Of a stretch of 64,000 nt of DNA, positions 7,791 to 16,195 are shown one piece after another. Origin of the DNA: Paraflavitalea soli (lineage in GTDB: Bacteria; Bacteroidota; Bacteroidia; Chitinophagales; Chitinophagaceae); assembly GCF_003555545.1 (NCBI RefSeq), contig NZ_CP032157.1, positions 6,514,546 to 6,578,545 of the forward strand. Reading direction: 5' to 3'. Positions within the stretch are counted from its first letter, which is position 1. Each line of letters begins with the position of its first letter. The translations under genes and the position numbers were made by a program. The notes under the pieces are model-generated. The model was not told the DNA's origin. It searched no databases and saw only the letters and a program-made list of their open reading frames with translations.

Positions 7791-9197
7791 ATGTTTATAA
7801 AGCAATTATACACTGGCTGTTTGAGTGAAGCAGCCTATTACATTGAAAGTAAAGGTGAAGCAGTGATCATTGACCCCTTGCGGGATATTGCTGGTTACCT
7901 GGAACTGGCGAAGGAAAGAAACAGTTCGATCAAATATATCTTTGAAACGCACTTTCATGCGGACTTTGTAAGTGGCCACCTCGATCTGCAAAAAGCTACG
8001 GGGGCGCCCATTGTATACGGTCCGGCTACGGAAACGAATTTTCCGATCCACCTGGCAACAGATGGTGAACAGTTTAAGTTAGGAGACCTTACGATCGAAG
8101 TGTTGCATACACCGGGTCATACCCTGGAGTCTACCTGTTACCTGTTGCGCGATGAAAATAATGCTCCCTATGCCTTGTTTACGGGTGATACGCTGTTTGT
8201 AGGTGATGTGGGCAGGCCCGATCTGAGCAGCGGCAATCTTAGCAAGGAAGAACTCGCTTCTATGTTGTACGATTCCCTACAGCAAAAAATAGCTACCCTG
8301 CCCGATGAGGTGATCGTATATCCTGCGCATGGCGCCGGCAGCAGCTGTGGCAAGAACCTGGGGCCCGAGACGCATAGCACCATCGGTGAGCAGAAGCAAA
8401 CGAATTATGCCTTACAACCACAAACACGCGAAGACTTTATCAAGGCAGTAACGGATGGATTGGCATTACCCCCTCAGTATTTTCCTATCAATGCGCGGAT
8501 CAATAAAGAAGGTTACGATAGCCTGGAAGGCATTTTAAACAAAGGCCTGACTCCTTTGTCTGTAGCTGCGTTCAAAGAATGGAAGAACCAGGAAGATGTG
8601 ATCGTATTGGATACGCGTAAAGCCGCTGATTTTACGCAGCAGTTTGTACCGGGCTCTATCTTCATTGGCCTGGAAGGTCGTTTTGCAGAATGGGCAGGCA
8701 GTCTGTTGCCTTTCGATAAACCCATTGTATTGGTTACGGAAGCAGGGCAGGAAGAAGAAAGTGTGGTGCGCCTGGCGCGGGTGGGCTTTTCGCAAATGCA
8801 GGGTTACCTGCAAGGTGGAGTAGAAGCCTGGAAAGCCGCTGGTGAGCAGATTGACCTGATCATTGATGTGGAAGCGGACGAACTGGCGATGGATATTCCT
8901 TTTGATAAGAACCTGGTGGTGATCGATGTGCGCCGGGAAACAGAGTTTGGCGATGGCCATATAGCCGGTGCTGTGAACATGCCACTGAATGAAATGACGG
9001 ATCCTGGTGTGATGGCGAATATAACGGAAACACAAAACCTGTATGTGCATTGCGCCGGTGGTTATCGCAGCGTGATCGCTTCTTCATTGCTGAAACGCCA
9101 GGGCATCCATAACCTGCACAATGTGCTGGGAGGCTGGGGTGCGATCAAAGAGCAAAAGGGGATTGAAGTAGCGAAGGAGAACAGTGTGTTGAATTAA
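7791..9197 (+). CDS. ETHE1-like metallo-beta-lactamase-fold hydrolase with two rhodanese domains
   Basis: 468 residues. The N-terminal MBL domain (about 1-240) has the metal motif T-H-F-H-A-D-F-V-S-G-H (H54, H56, D58), a second ligand region H-T-P-G-H-T and the D-T-L-F-V-G-D-V-G-R-P-D strand seen in persulfide dioxygenases. Two rhodanese domains follow (about 255-350 and 365-460). The second holds the active-site loop V-H-C-A-G-G-Y-R-S with the catalytic cysteine. The first has T-E-A-G-Q in the same place and lacks the cysteine, so it is probably structural. Likely role: oxidation or transfer of persulfide sulfur in the cytoplasm. The usual histidine after the motif aspartate is F59 here. Confidence 0.88.
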   Translation: MFIKQLYTGCLSEAAYYIESKGEAVIIDPLRDIAGYLELAKERNSSIKYIFETHFHADFVSGHLDLQKATGAPIVYGPATETNFPIHLATDGEQFKLGDLTIEVLHTPGHTLESTCYLLRDENNAPYALFTGDTLFVGDVGRPDLSSGNLSKEELASMLYDSLQQKIATLPDEVIVYPAHGAGSSCGKNLGPETHSTIGEQKQTNYALQPQTREDFIKAVTDGLALPPQYFPINARINKEGYDSLEGILNKGLTPLSVAAFKEWKNQEDVIVLDTRKAADFTQQFVPGSIFIGLEGRFAEWAGSLLPFDKPIVLVTEAGQEEESVVRLARVGFSQMQGYLQGGVEAWKAAGEQIDLIIDVEADELAMDIPFDKNLVVIDVRRETEFGDGHIAGAVNMPLNEMTDPGVMANITETQNLYVHCAGGYRSVIASSLLKRQGIHNLHNVLGGWGAIKEQKGIEVAKENSVLN

Positions 9198-9224
9198 GAA
9201 AGAGCAACGTTCAATAATTTTTAT

Positions 9225-9255
9225 AAAGAGGCCAGCTTTTGAGCTGGCCTTTTGT
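9225..9255. terminator. Bidirectional terminator
   Basis: AAAGAGGCCAGCT, a short loop, then AGCTGGCCTTTT, between two converging genes. U-rich ends form on both strands. Confidence 0.8.
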
Positions 9256-9262
9256 ATTAATG

Positions 9263-9925
9263 TCAGATCTGTACAATACCATTCTTGATAGCATACAACA
9301 CCAGCCCTACCCTTGTTTTGGCGCTTAACTTGTCAAATAAGGCATCGCGGTAACCATCAATGGTGCGGGGGCTCAGGTGCATCTTGTCGGCAATCTCCCG
9401 GTAGGTAAGTTCTGTACAGGCGAGTTTCAGGAATTCTATTTCACGATCATTGAGGGAAATGAGTGGCTTGATGCTGTGATTATCGTCTTCGAGGTTGTTG
9501 AGAGCATGGATCATTTTACCGGTCACCATTTCGGAATAATAATATCCTTTACTGATCACGGAGTCCAGGGCGCACTTGAATTCTTTGGGTTCTGTTTCTT
9601 TGAGTATATAACCGCGGGCGCCATTCTTCAACATCCGGATAATAGATTGTTCATTGTCATACATAGAAAGTGCCAGTACCCGCACATCGGGATGATGTTG
9701 TTTTAACCAGATGGTTGTTTCGAAACCATCCATATCGGGCATGTTGATATCCATGAGCACAAGATCGGGTACGGTACTGTTCTTCAACTGGTCGATAAAA
9801 TGCCTGCCGTTGTTTGCTTCCAGCAATACGGAATAGCCGTCAAAATTCTTGACCATGCTGGCCAATCCATTGCGTAATAAAACATGGTCATCAATAAGCG
9901 CTACCCTGGTTTTGTTCTCTTGCAT
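9263..9925 (-). CDS. NarL/FixJ-family response regulator
   Basis: 220 residues. The receiver domain (1-125) contains the acidic pair D12-D13, phospho-acceptor D59 in L-V-L-M-D-I-N-M-P, and the conserved lysine in Y-I-L-K-E. A LuxR-type helix-turn-helix follows (about 150-215: L-N-D-R-E-I-E-F-L-K-L-A ... T-Y-R-E-I-A-D-K-M-H-L-S-P-R-T-I-D-G-Y-R). It is the last gene of a minus-strand run with two HisKA_3-type kinases and a 7-TM protein and should be the output of that module. Confidence 0.93.
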   Translation of the reverse strand: MQENKTRVALIDDHVLLRNGLASMVKNFDGYSVLLEANNGRHFIDQLKNSTVPDLVLMDINMPDMDGFETTIWLKQHHPDVRVLALSMYDNEQSIIRMLKNGARGYILKETEPKEFKCALDSVISKGYYYSEMVTGKMIHALNNLEDDNHSIKPLISLNDREIEFLKLACTELTYREIADKMHLSPRTIDGYRDALFDKLSAKTRVGLVLYAIKNGIVQI

Positions 9926-9936
9926 ATAATGCAGGT

Positions 9937-10590
9937 TTAGTGATTTGAAAATGGAAAGGTGATATGAATAGCTGTTTCATTCTTTGCGGGGTGATCTACC
10001 TGCAGGCTGGCGCCAATAAGGGCCGACCGGCACTGGATCAGCTCCCATTGCTCGTTCGACTGATTAGCTGGTTGTACATTTCCCTGCTGCATCTCTTTAT
10101 TTAGTATGCTGATCAGCAAAACATCTTCAGGGCATTGTATTTGGATAGCTATGACAGATGTGCTGCTGTGTTCAATGAAATAACGGATAGCCTCCTGTAC
10201 GATCCGGAACAGCATCAGCTCTGTTTCTTTATTCAATATCCCCATACTGCCCGCTATGGTCAATAGCGGATCCGCTGCCCTTTCTTTAGGCATAAAACCA
10301 AGTTCATAGCTTATCGATTTAAACAAGCCCACCCGGCTGATATGGTTGGCATCGAGATGCCTGGCCAGGTTGCGCAAGTCTTTGATCGCCTTACCTATTA
10401 ATTGGTTGCTGTTAAACGTTTTCTGAGCTACTTCTTCAGGCTTTGAAAAATCGAGGGTACCTAAATGTAATTTAGCCAGACTCAGTATTTGGCCAATATT
10501 ATCATGAATTTCCTGTACGATATTCTTTAGTGCCTGCTCTTGTATCTCAAGCTTCGTTTTGATAATCTCATGTTCGTGTATGATCCCCAT
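9937..10590 (-). CDS. Degenerate HisKA_3-type histidine kinase paralogue without membrane anchor
   Basis: 217 residues, clearly paralogous to the next kinase upstream. The dimerisation/phospho-acceptor helix is intact (V-Q-E-I-H-D-N-I-G-Q-I-L-S-L-A-K-L near 26-42). In the ATPase domain the N-box reads F-R-I-V-Q-E-A-I-R-Y-F-I-E-H-S, lacking the second asparagine. The D-N-G-x-G-F Mg-ATP motif is replaced by L-N-K-E-M-Q-Q-G-N and no G-L-G-L box is present. There is no transmembrane segment. ATP binding is doubtful. It could accept or remove phosphate, or hetero-dimerise with the intact kinase. The gap to the response regulator is 11 bp. Confidence 0.82.
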   Translation of the reverse strand: MGIIHEHEIIKTKLEIQEQALKNIVQEIHDNIGQILSLAKLHLGTLDFSKPEEVAQKTFNSNQLIGKAIKDLRNLARHLDANHISRVGLFKSISYELGFMPKERAADPLLTIAGSMGILNKETELMLFRIVQEAIRYFIEHSSTSVIAIQIQCPEDVLLISILNKEMQQGNVQPANQSNEQWELIQCRSALIGASLQVDHPAKNETAIHITFPFSNH

Positions 10591-10770
10591 TGTGTTTCAT
10601 TTGATACGAAGACGCATTATGTAATTTACTGAATTGGCTACAGGTTTGACGTATGTCATACAAAAACCGTGTTTTGCGGAGCCAAATACGAGAAAAACAC
10701 CTTTGTCATAAAAGGCTGAAATACGCGCAGTTGCAATGTGCCGGATGATTCCGGACAGGTGGATGGGCGG

Positions 10771-11586
10771 TTAGCTTGTCCCGGCATGATGGATAGAAAG
10801 GGGCAGGTGCAGGGTGACTGTAGTACCGATTCCCAGTGTGCTGGCAATGGAAAAATGAGCGCCAATAAGCTGGGCCCGTTTGTGCAGGTTGCGGATGCCC
10901 AATCCAAATTTGGTGTTCTCGCCGGCATTCAGGGGGGTAAGGTCAAACCCGGTGCCGTTATCATTCACGGCAATGCTGAAGGTGTCTGGCTTATAGGTGA
11001 GCAGTATCAGGATGGTACTGGCTTTCGCATGTTTGATGATGTTATTGATCACTTCCTGCACCATACGAAAGATGATCAGCTCTTTTTGCGCTTCGAGCTT
11101 AACCGGTAGCCCCTCTGTTTTCAGGCTGGTGGTATAGGCGCCGCTTTTGCGGATCATTTCGAGTTCATAACTGATGGCCTGCAGCAGACCCATCTCCGAT
11201 ACATAGTCGGTATTGAGGCTTCTGGATATATCCCGCAGGTCCTGGATGGCCTTCCCGATCAGGCCTTTGGAATCATCCATTTTCTGTTGCAGCTGATCAA
11301 GCTGGTTGATATCCATGGTGCCGAGGTTGAGCTTGGCCAGACTTAACACCTGCCCTATATTGTCGTGTATTTCCTGTGAAATGGTTTGTAGGGTTTGTTC
11401 CTGGATCTCCAGCTGAGACTCCAGCAGGATCTGCTGGAAGCCGGTTTGTAAGTCGGCCCTTTCCTTCATATACCGTTGGTGGCGTTTCTGGTAGAGAAAG
11501 GTGAATATAACAATAGCAGAGATGATCAGCAACACAAACAAGGTGCTGACAACAATAACGATTATATCTGCTGAGAACGTTTGCAT
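10771..11586 (-). CDS. Sensor histidine kinase (HisKA_3/HATPase_c), single membrane span
   Basis: 271 residues from the ATG at 11586. One N-terminal transmembrane helix (about 6-30) is followed by a coiled linker and a complete LiaS/NarX-type catalytic core: S-Q-E-I-H-D-N-I-G-Q with the phospho-histidine, N-box Q-E-V-I-N-N-I-I-K-H-A, G1 box V-N-D-N-G-T-G-F, and G-L-G-I-R-N-L-H-K-R-A. There is no extracellular sensor domain. Its start overlaps the end of the 7-TM gene by 25 bp, suggesting translational coupling and that the 7-TM protein is the sensory partner. A frame start at 11613 is possible but gives a longer overlap. Confidence 0.9.
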   Translation of the reverse strand: MQTFSADIIVIVVSTLFVLLIISAIVIFTFLYQKRHQRYMKERADLQTGFQQILLESQLEIQEQTLQTISQEIHDNIGQVLSLAKLNLGTMDINQLDQLQQKMDDSKGLIGKAIQDLRDISRSLNTDYVSEMGLLQAISYELEMIRKSGAYTTSLKTEGLPVKLEAQKELIIFRMVQEVINNIIKHAKASTILILLTYKPDTFSIAVNDNGTGFDLTPLNAGENTKFGLGIRNLHKRAQLIGAHFSIASTLGIGTTVTLHLPLSIHHAGTS

Positions 11587-12233
11587 CTGAATCCGATTGA
11601 AAACAGGATACACATCATTGCAAATATAATATTATGCACTAACCATAACATACTGAACTTAGAGTTATTCACCTGCGACAGTAGTTTGTAGCTGGAAACA
11701 ATAAAAAAGCTGCCCCCGTAATAGAGGAAGAAGCCGGTTGTAAACCAGAAAGAGCGGGTAGCGGTAATATTTTCTATCTCAGGATTGTTCAATTTGGAAT
11801 AATAGTACATGGAGGTATAAATGCAGATCAGCAGGGAGACAAGGCTGGCGCTGCGGCTATTGTATGCTTCCGGATCTTCCTGCCAGATAATTGCCAGGAT
11901 AAGCAAAATAAAGATCAGGAAGTAAGTGTACAGGATGTACAACCGCTTCTTATCCAGGTAAGGCTTCCATTTGGCAAAGTAATACAGGGAAATGATCACA
12001 AAGGAAGCAAAGCTGTTGATCTGGTAGAGAAACAGGTTGTTGGGATTGGGTTTTACCAGTAGCATGATCAACTTGCCCCAGGTATTCAGGGCCAACTGTG
12101 TGCATAAATATACAAGGATATAAAAGTGCTCCCCCAGCTTCCTTTCTTTCCTGTAACAGGCAAAGAGCAGGGCTGCCAGGGGAGCTGCAATATCCAGGTA
12201 GGGAATGACTTTGTATAAAATATGTAGGATCAA
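11562..12233 (-). CDS. Seven-helix membrane protein paired with a histidine kinase, unknown function
   Basis: 223 residues forming about seven transmembrane helices with a short basic C-terminal tail (R-C-K-R-S). I do not recognise a named family. The gene overlaps the start of the kinase gene downstream. A protein of identical length and similar helix pattern sits in the same position before another kinase/regulator pair at 59029-61088. That shared arrangement suggests a dedicated membrane sensor or ligand-binding subunit for these anchor-only kinases (inference). Confidence 0.75.
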   Translation of the reverse strand: MILHILYKVIPYLDIAAPLAALLFACYRKERKLGEHFYILVYLCTQLALNTWGKLIMLLVKPNPNNLFLYQINSFASFVIISLYYFAKWKPYLDKKRLYILYTYFLIFILLILAIIWQEDPEAYNSRSASLVSLLICIYTSMYYYSKLNNPEIENITATRSFWFTTGFFLYYGGSFFIVSSYKLLSQVNNSKFSMLWLVHNIIFAMMCILFSIGFRCKRSQQI

Positions 12234-12247
12234 ACCGTTGGATATAT

Positions 12248-12754
12248 TTAAGCTGTTTTCCGCATCGTATTAACAGAACCGGAAGCAGTAGCCGTAAAAT
12301 GGGTGGCTTTTATAGCAGGCAATTTTACAGTTCTGTTCGCTTTCAGGCAGGTTAAAGATATAAAAGGTTCCATTCCATCCTCGTTATTTTCTGCGTCGAG
12401 GTGTACCAAAAACTGATTGGTGTTTTCCATTACCAATTCATTTTGTACTACCAGGGGCAACAGGTCGGCCTGCGATACAGAAAATTGAGGCGTTACTGCC
12501 AGCATACTGCGGTCGGTATCGCCGGGAGGTGGATCTTCTTGCCAGCCTGGAGGTGTAGGGCATCCCTTTTCGCCTGGAATGCCCAGCATGGGTTCGTTGC
12601 CACTGTAGGCTTCTGCGAAAACATACATGTATGCTTCCGTTTTCCGGGGTTTCACCAGGTTGATCAGGGAGAATACGACTTTGTCGCATCCCGGTGTGTT
12701 AATGAGATTCAATAGCAGGTCGCGGTTAAACGCGTACGTCAGTGAAGTAGCCAT
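12248..12754 (-). CDS. Conserved-looking hypothetical protein
   Basis: 168 residues, no signal peptide and no membrane segment. The central part is proline- and glycine-rich (P-G-E-K-G-C-P-T-P-P-G-W-Q-E-D-P-P-P-G-D) between two more regular beta-rich parts. Family not recognised. It is the first gene of the minus-strand signalling run, 14 bp ahead of the 7-TM gene, so it is probably co-transcribed with it. Confidence 0.6.
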   Translation of the reverse strand: MATSLTYAFNRDLLLNLINTPGCDKVVFSLINLVKPRKTEAYMYVFAEAYSGNEPMLGIPGEKGCPTPPGWQEDPPPGDTDRSMLAVTPQFSVSQADLLPLVVQNELVMENTNQFLVHLDAENNEDGMEPFISLTCLKANRTVKLPAIKATHFTATASGSVNTMRKTA

Positions 12755-12949
12755 AGGTTGAAAATTTACTTTGAAATAATAAAGTTGCTACTTCGAAGAT
12801 AGGGGCGCACGTAGGCTTGAAAGAGCGGATAAAACACTGTTTCTCCGGCCTTTAAACACCTGATCAAATAGTGGTAAACACGGTGAGGCCACCAGCTTTT
12901 CACCCTTGGCTATATAGGTGTAATGTCGTTAGGAATTCCAGGCGGTGCT

Positions 12950-13849
12950 TTAGGATGGTGGCTGGTCCTGACCTATCCAGAGTTTGCTATAGGAGGCATT
13001 CCAGGGGTGTTTCCATCTTCTATGGCTCCAGAGCCACATGTCGGGATGCTGGCGGATGGCTTTTTCAAGAAAGCTGATGTAGCGGCGGGTAAGTTCGCCT
13101 TCGGGCAACTCGTGTGGGTTTTCGGCGCCTACTTCCAGGTAAGCGCGGTAATAACCCCGTTTTACTTTATATATCTGTACAAATACAACCGGTATGTTCC
13201 CTACTCTGGCCCCGCTTTCGGGTCCTTTAACAAAGGGAGTAGGACGGCCAAAAAAGTTGAGCCAATAGGCTTTGTTCACATCGCCCGGGGCCTGGTCGGC
13301 TACCAGGGCCAGCATGTATTGGGTGTGGCGGTAAGGAACAATGGCGTTGCGCATGTTGGTAGCGGGTAGCATCACCGATCCGGTCCTGGTACGCAAATGC
13401 TGGAACAGCCGTTCCATGGCCTTATTCTTAAGGGGCATATACACCACCATGAAAGAATAGGAGGTATAAAAGGGCATCACGGCATTGGCAATTTCCCAAT
13501 TGAAATTATGCCCCAGGTGCAACTGGCATTTGCGACCGGACTGGTATAAAGCGGTGAAAGGATCGCTATCCAGCACAAAGCGTTTGGTGATGAATTTTTT
13601 TCCGGCCGATAACAACTTTAAGGTTTCAATGAAGTTGTCTACAAAGTTGCGGTAAAACCTTTTGGCAATGGTCTTACGTTCCTTTTCCGACTTCTCTGGA
13701 AAGGCTATGCGTAAATTGTCCAGTACTACTTTTTTCCGGTAGCCGAATACATACCAGGTCATGGCCGCCAGGAAGTCCGATAGCAGGTACAGTACCTGCA
13801 AGGGTAGCAGGGACAACAGGTAAAACGGAATGTAAACGAGGTAGTACAT
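12950..13849 (-). CDS. Lysophospholipid / lipid A acyltransferase (LpxL/HtrB-like)
   Basis: 299 residues, the normal length for the HtrB/LpxL family. A hydrophobic N-terminal anchor (about 1-30) precedes the acyltransferase domain. The catalytic H-x4-E appears as L-G-H-N-F-N-W-E near 120, and D-Q-A-P-G-D near 197 lies where the family carries its D-Q motif. The enzyme should transfer an acyl chain to lipid A precursors or a similar lipid at the inner membrane. The gene stands alone between the signalling run and the cell-wall sugar genes. Confidence 0.88.
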   Translation of the reverse strand: MYYLVYIPFYLLSLLPLQVLYLLSDFLAAMTWYVFGYRKKVVLDNLRIAFPEKSEKERKTIAKRFYRNFVDNFIETLKLLSAGKKFITKRFVLDSDPFTALYQSGRKCQLHLGHNFNWEIANAVMPFYTSYSFMVVYMPLKNKAMERLFQHLRTRTGSVMLPATNMRNAIVPYRHTQYMLALVADQAPGDVNKAYWLNFFGRPTPFVKGPESGARVGNIPVVFVQIYKVKRGYYRAYLEVGAENPHELPEGELTRRYISFLEKAIRQHPDMWLWSHRRWKHPWNASYSKLWIGQDQPPS

Positions 13850-13906
13850 GGTTTAATACACAATATGTAATACCGGTTATAACAGGTCAGGGGGGAAATA
13901 GTTGGC

Positions 13907-13941
13907 GTGAAACGACTCACGTTTCACGATTGACGATTCAC
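13907..13941. repeat. 7-bp degenerate tandem repeat (GTTTCAC / GATTCAC type)
   Basis: Five consecutive heptamers (GTGAAAC, GACTCAC, GTTTCAC, GATTGAC, GATTCAC). The last one overlaps the stop codon of the APH-RapZ gene. Confidence 0.85.
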
Positions 13942-15392
13942 GTATTGATCCAGTTCTTTTCATCCTGTACATGGTGCTTCAGCTGGATCTTTACTTTGAA
14001 TTTATTGCGCAGGTGACGGGCCAGGGCATCAGCTGCATACACGCTGCGGTGTTGGCCGCCGGTGCATCCAAAATTGATCATCAGGCTTTTGAAATCCCGG
14101 CGTATATAATCTTCTACCGCAATGTCTACAATGTCAAATACACTGTTGAGGTATTCAGGCATCCGGGTTTGTTGTTCCAGGAAGTCTTTAACGGGTTTAT
14201 CGCGCCCGGTTTGTTTTTTATATTCTTCTATGCGGCCAGGGTTCAGGATACCGCGGCAGTCAAATACAAACCCGCCGCCATTGTCGCTTTCATCAACCGG
14301 GATACCTCCTTTTTTGTAAGAGAAGCTGCTCACATGTACTACCAGCGGGGTTTCATCGGTGGCTGTGAGGGGAGTAAAGCGTTCAATAATATCATCCCCC
14401 ACACATATCTCCAGTACTTTTTTAAATTCCGGAACGGCGATACCTAAGCTTTGGTTGTCAATAAACCATTTCAGGTTGTGCAGGGCCTGGGGAATGCTGG
14501 TGAGGAACTGGGCTTTGCGCTCAAACAATCCGCGGAAGCCATAGGCGCCCAATACCTGCAACAGGCGTATGAGCACATACCCATTGTACTGGCTTTTGAA
14601 AATTCCTTTATCCAAAGGCTGACCAATAATCGATTCAAAAGAATCCATGTAATCATTCAGCAGGTTGGTCTTCCAGTCGTCGGGCAAGTTGGCGCGCGCC
14701 TGCCAGATCATGCTGGCTGCGTCGTATTGAGGAGCGCCCCGCATGCCTCCCTGGTAGTCGATAAAGTGTACGGAACTATCAGGCCTTACCAGGATGTTGC
14801 GACTCTGGAAGTCGCGGAACATAAAATATTTGTATTCGGTAAAAGTGAGGTAGGTACTCAATGCTTCAAAATCGTCGATCAGCTTTTGTTTGTCATAGGG
14901 CTTGCGCAAGGCATCGAGAAAATAATATTTGAAGTAGAGCAGGTCGGCCATGATGGCCTGCTTGCCAAATTCCTGGTTGGTAAGACAGCGTGTATAGTCA
15001 AGCCCTTCATGTCCCTTTACCTGCAGCAGGGCCAGTTGGTGCAGGCTGTCGCGGAAAAGCTCATATACTGTGTCGCAAAGTCCTTCGCTTTCCAATCGAT
15101 TTAATAAAGAAATGTCGCCAAAGTCTTCCTGCAGGTAAACGGTCTTGTCTTCACTGATAGCCAGTACTTCGGGTACCGGGAGGTTCTTTTCTTTGAAGTG
15201 CCGGGAGAAATAAATAAAGGTGTCGTTTTCGGGAATATTGTTGCCATAAGTGGCAATGAAGGTTTTGCCGGCTGCATACACCCTGAAGTACCGTCTGTCG
15301 GAACCCGATTGCGGCAACACTTCCACCTGGTCGCAGGGCTGGCCGCTCCAGGAGGCATATAGGTCTTTGATCGATTCTATCGTGAATTGCAT
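13938..15392 (-). CDS. Aminoglycoside-phosphotransferase-like sugar kinase fused to a RapZ C-terminal domain (AmgK-like)
   Basis: 484 residues with two domains. The N-terminal 330 residues form a choline/aminoglycoside-kinase fold: G-S-D-R-R-Y-F-R nucleotide loop near 30, F-R-D-F-Q-S-R-N-I-L catalytic loop near 195, and H-F-I-D-Y-Q-G-G metal motif. The C-terminal 140 residues match the RapZ C-terminal domain (F-S-Y-K-K-G-G-I-P, D-C-R-G-I-L-N-P, T-G-R-D-K-P-V, and G-C-T-G-G-Q-H-R-S near 445). The downstream neighbour in the usual pathway, a MurU-like nucleotidyltransferase, is encoded 62 bp upstream in the same direction. By analogy with Pseudomonas AmgK-MurU, the kinase probably phosphorylates MurNAc or GlcNAc at the anomeric position in cell-wall recycling. 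In E. coli RapZ senses glucosamine-6-phosphate, so the fused domain may regulate the kinase (inference). Confidence 0.85.
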   Translation of the reverse strand: MQFTIESIKDLYASWSGQPCDQVEVLPQSGSDRRYFRVYAAGKTFIATYGNNIPENDTFIYFSRHFKEKNLPVPEVLAISEDKTVYLQEDFGDISLLNRLESEGLCDTVYELFRDSLHQLALLQVKGHEGLDYTRCLTNQEFGKQAIMADLLYFKYYFLDALRKPYDKQKLIDDFEALSTYLTFTEYKYFMFRDFQSRNILVRPDSSVHFIDYQGGMRGAPQYDAASMIWQARANLPDDWKTNLLNDYMDSFESIIGQPLDKGIFKSQYNGYVLIRLLQVLGAYGFRGLFERKAQFLTSIPQALHNLKWFIDNQSLGIAVPEFKKVLEICVGDDIIERFTPLTATDETPLVVHVSSFSYKKGGIPVDESDNGGGFVFDCRGILNPGRIEEYKKQTGRDKPVKDFLEQQTRMPEYLNSVFDIVDIAVEDYIRRDFKSLMINFGCTGGQHRSVYAADALARHLRNKFKVKIQLKHHVQDEKNWINT

Positions 15393-15454
15393 GTGGTTGT
15401 TATGGTATAGAAAGTAAAAATAATGTTTGCAGGGCCTATCACAAAAAAAGATAG

Positions 15455-16180
15455 CTAGGGAAACATACCCTCTGCGATGGCTACTGCTTCGGTTTTCCCT
15501 ACATCTATAAATTTAGAATAGCTATGGTCAAATCCTTTGATGGTATGTTGTTTGGCCAAGTGCAGGTATACATCGACCATCGAGAATTTTCCTTCCTGGG
15601 TGATCAATGGAAAGAGAGCAGGGCTCACTATATGAACACCACTAAAAGCCTTTTGGATGAGGGGGGCAACGGTACGGCTTATCTTTTCTTCGCCGGTCTT
15701 CACATTGCGCCATCCGCAAAGGGCATTGGCTTCATCAAACAAAAAATAACGGGAAGAAACCCGGTTGGTGATCGCCAGTGTGGCCAGGGGGGCTTCCAGC
15801 TCGTGAAAGCGGATCATGGCCCCGAGATCGAGGTCGGTCAGAATATCTACATTGATGATCGCCACCGGCGCGTCGTTGAAAAGAGGGGCTGCTTTTTTTA
15901 GGCCGCCACCGGTTTCCAGTACCACGTCTGTTTCATCGCTGATCCTTACCTGGCTGCCCCAGCCATCGTGCTGCTGAATGGCATGCATGATCTGATCGGC
16001 AAAATGGTGCACATTGACCACTACGTCGTAGATGCTATATTGCTGTAAATATTCAATATTCCGTTGTAAGAGACTTTTGCCATTCACCACGGCCAGGGCT
16101 TTGGGGTGCTTGTCGGTCCAGGGTTTGAACCGGGTGCCCAGCCCTGCGGCGAAGATCATGCCCTGCTTGATGGTGTTCAT
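15455..16180 (-). CDS. Sugar-1-phosphate nucleotidyltransferase (MurU-like)
   Basis: 241 residues. The N-terminal signature M-I-F-A-A-G-L-G-T-R-F-K-P-W-T with K-A-L-A-V-V-N-G-K is the NTP-binding motif of the family. D-V-V-V-N-V-H-H and I-N-V-D-I-L-T-D-L-D supply the nucleotide and metal site. The lack of a left-handed helix domain and the length near 240 resemble MurU, which makes UDP-MurNAc from MurNAc-1-phosphate. Adjacency to the AmgK-like kinase supports this. Confidence 0.85.
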   Translation of the reverse strand: MNTIKQGMIFAAGLGTRFKPWTDKHPKALAVVNGKSLLQRNIEYLQQYSIYDVVVNVHHFADQIMHAIQQHDGWGSQVRISDETDVVLETGGGLKKAAPLFNDAPVAIINVDILTDLDLGAMIRFHELEAPLATLAITNRVSSRYFLFDEANALCGWRNVKTGEEKISRTVAPLIQKAFSGVHIVSPALFPLITQEGKFSMVDVYLHLAKQHTIKGFDHSYSKFIDVGKTEAVAIAEGMFP

Positions 16181-16195
16181 GCTTGTATAACGTAT

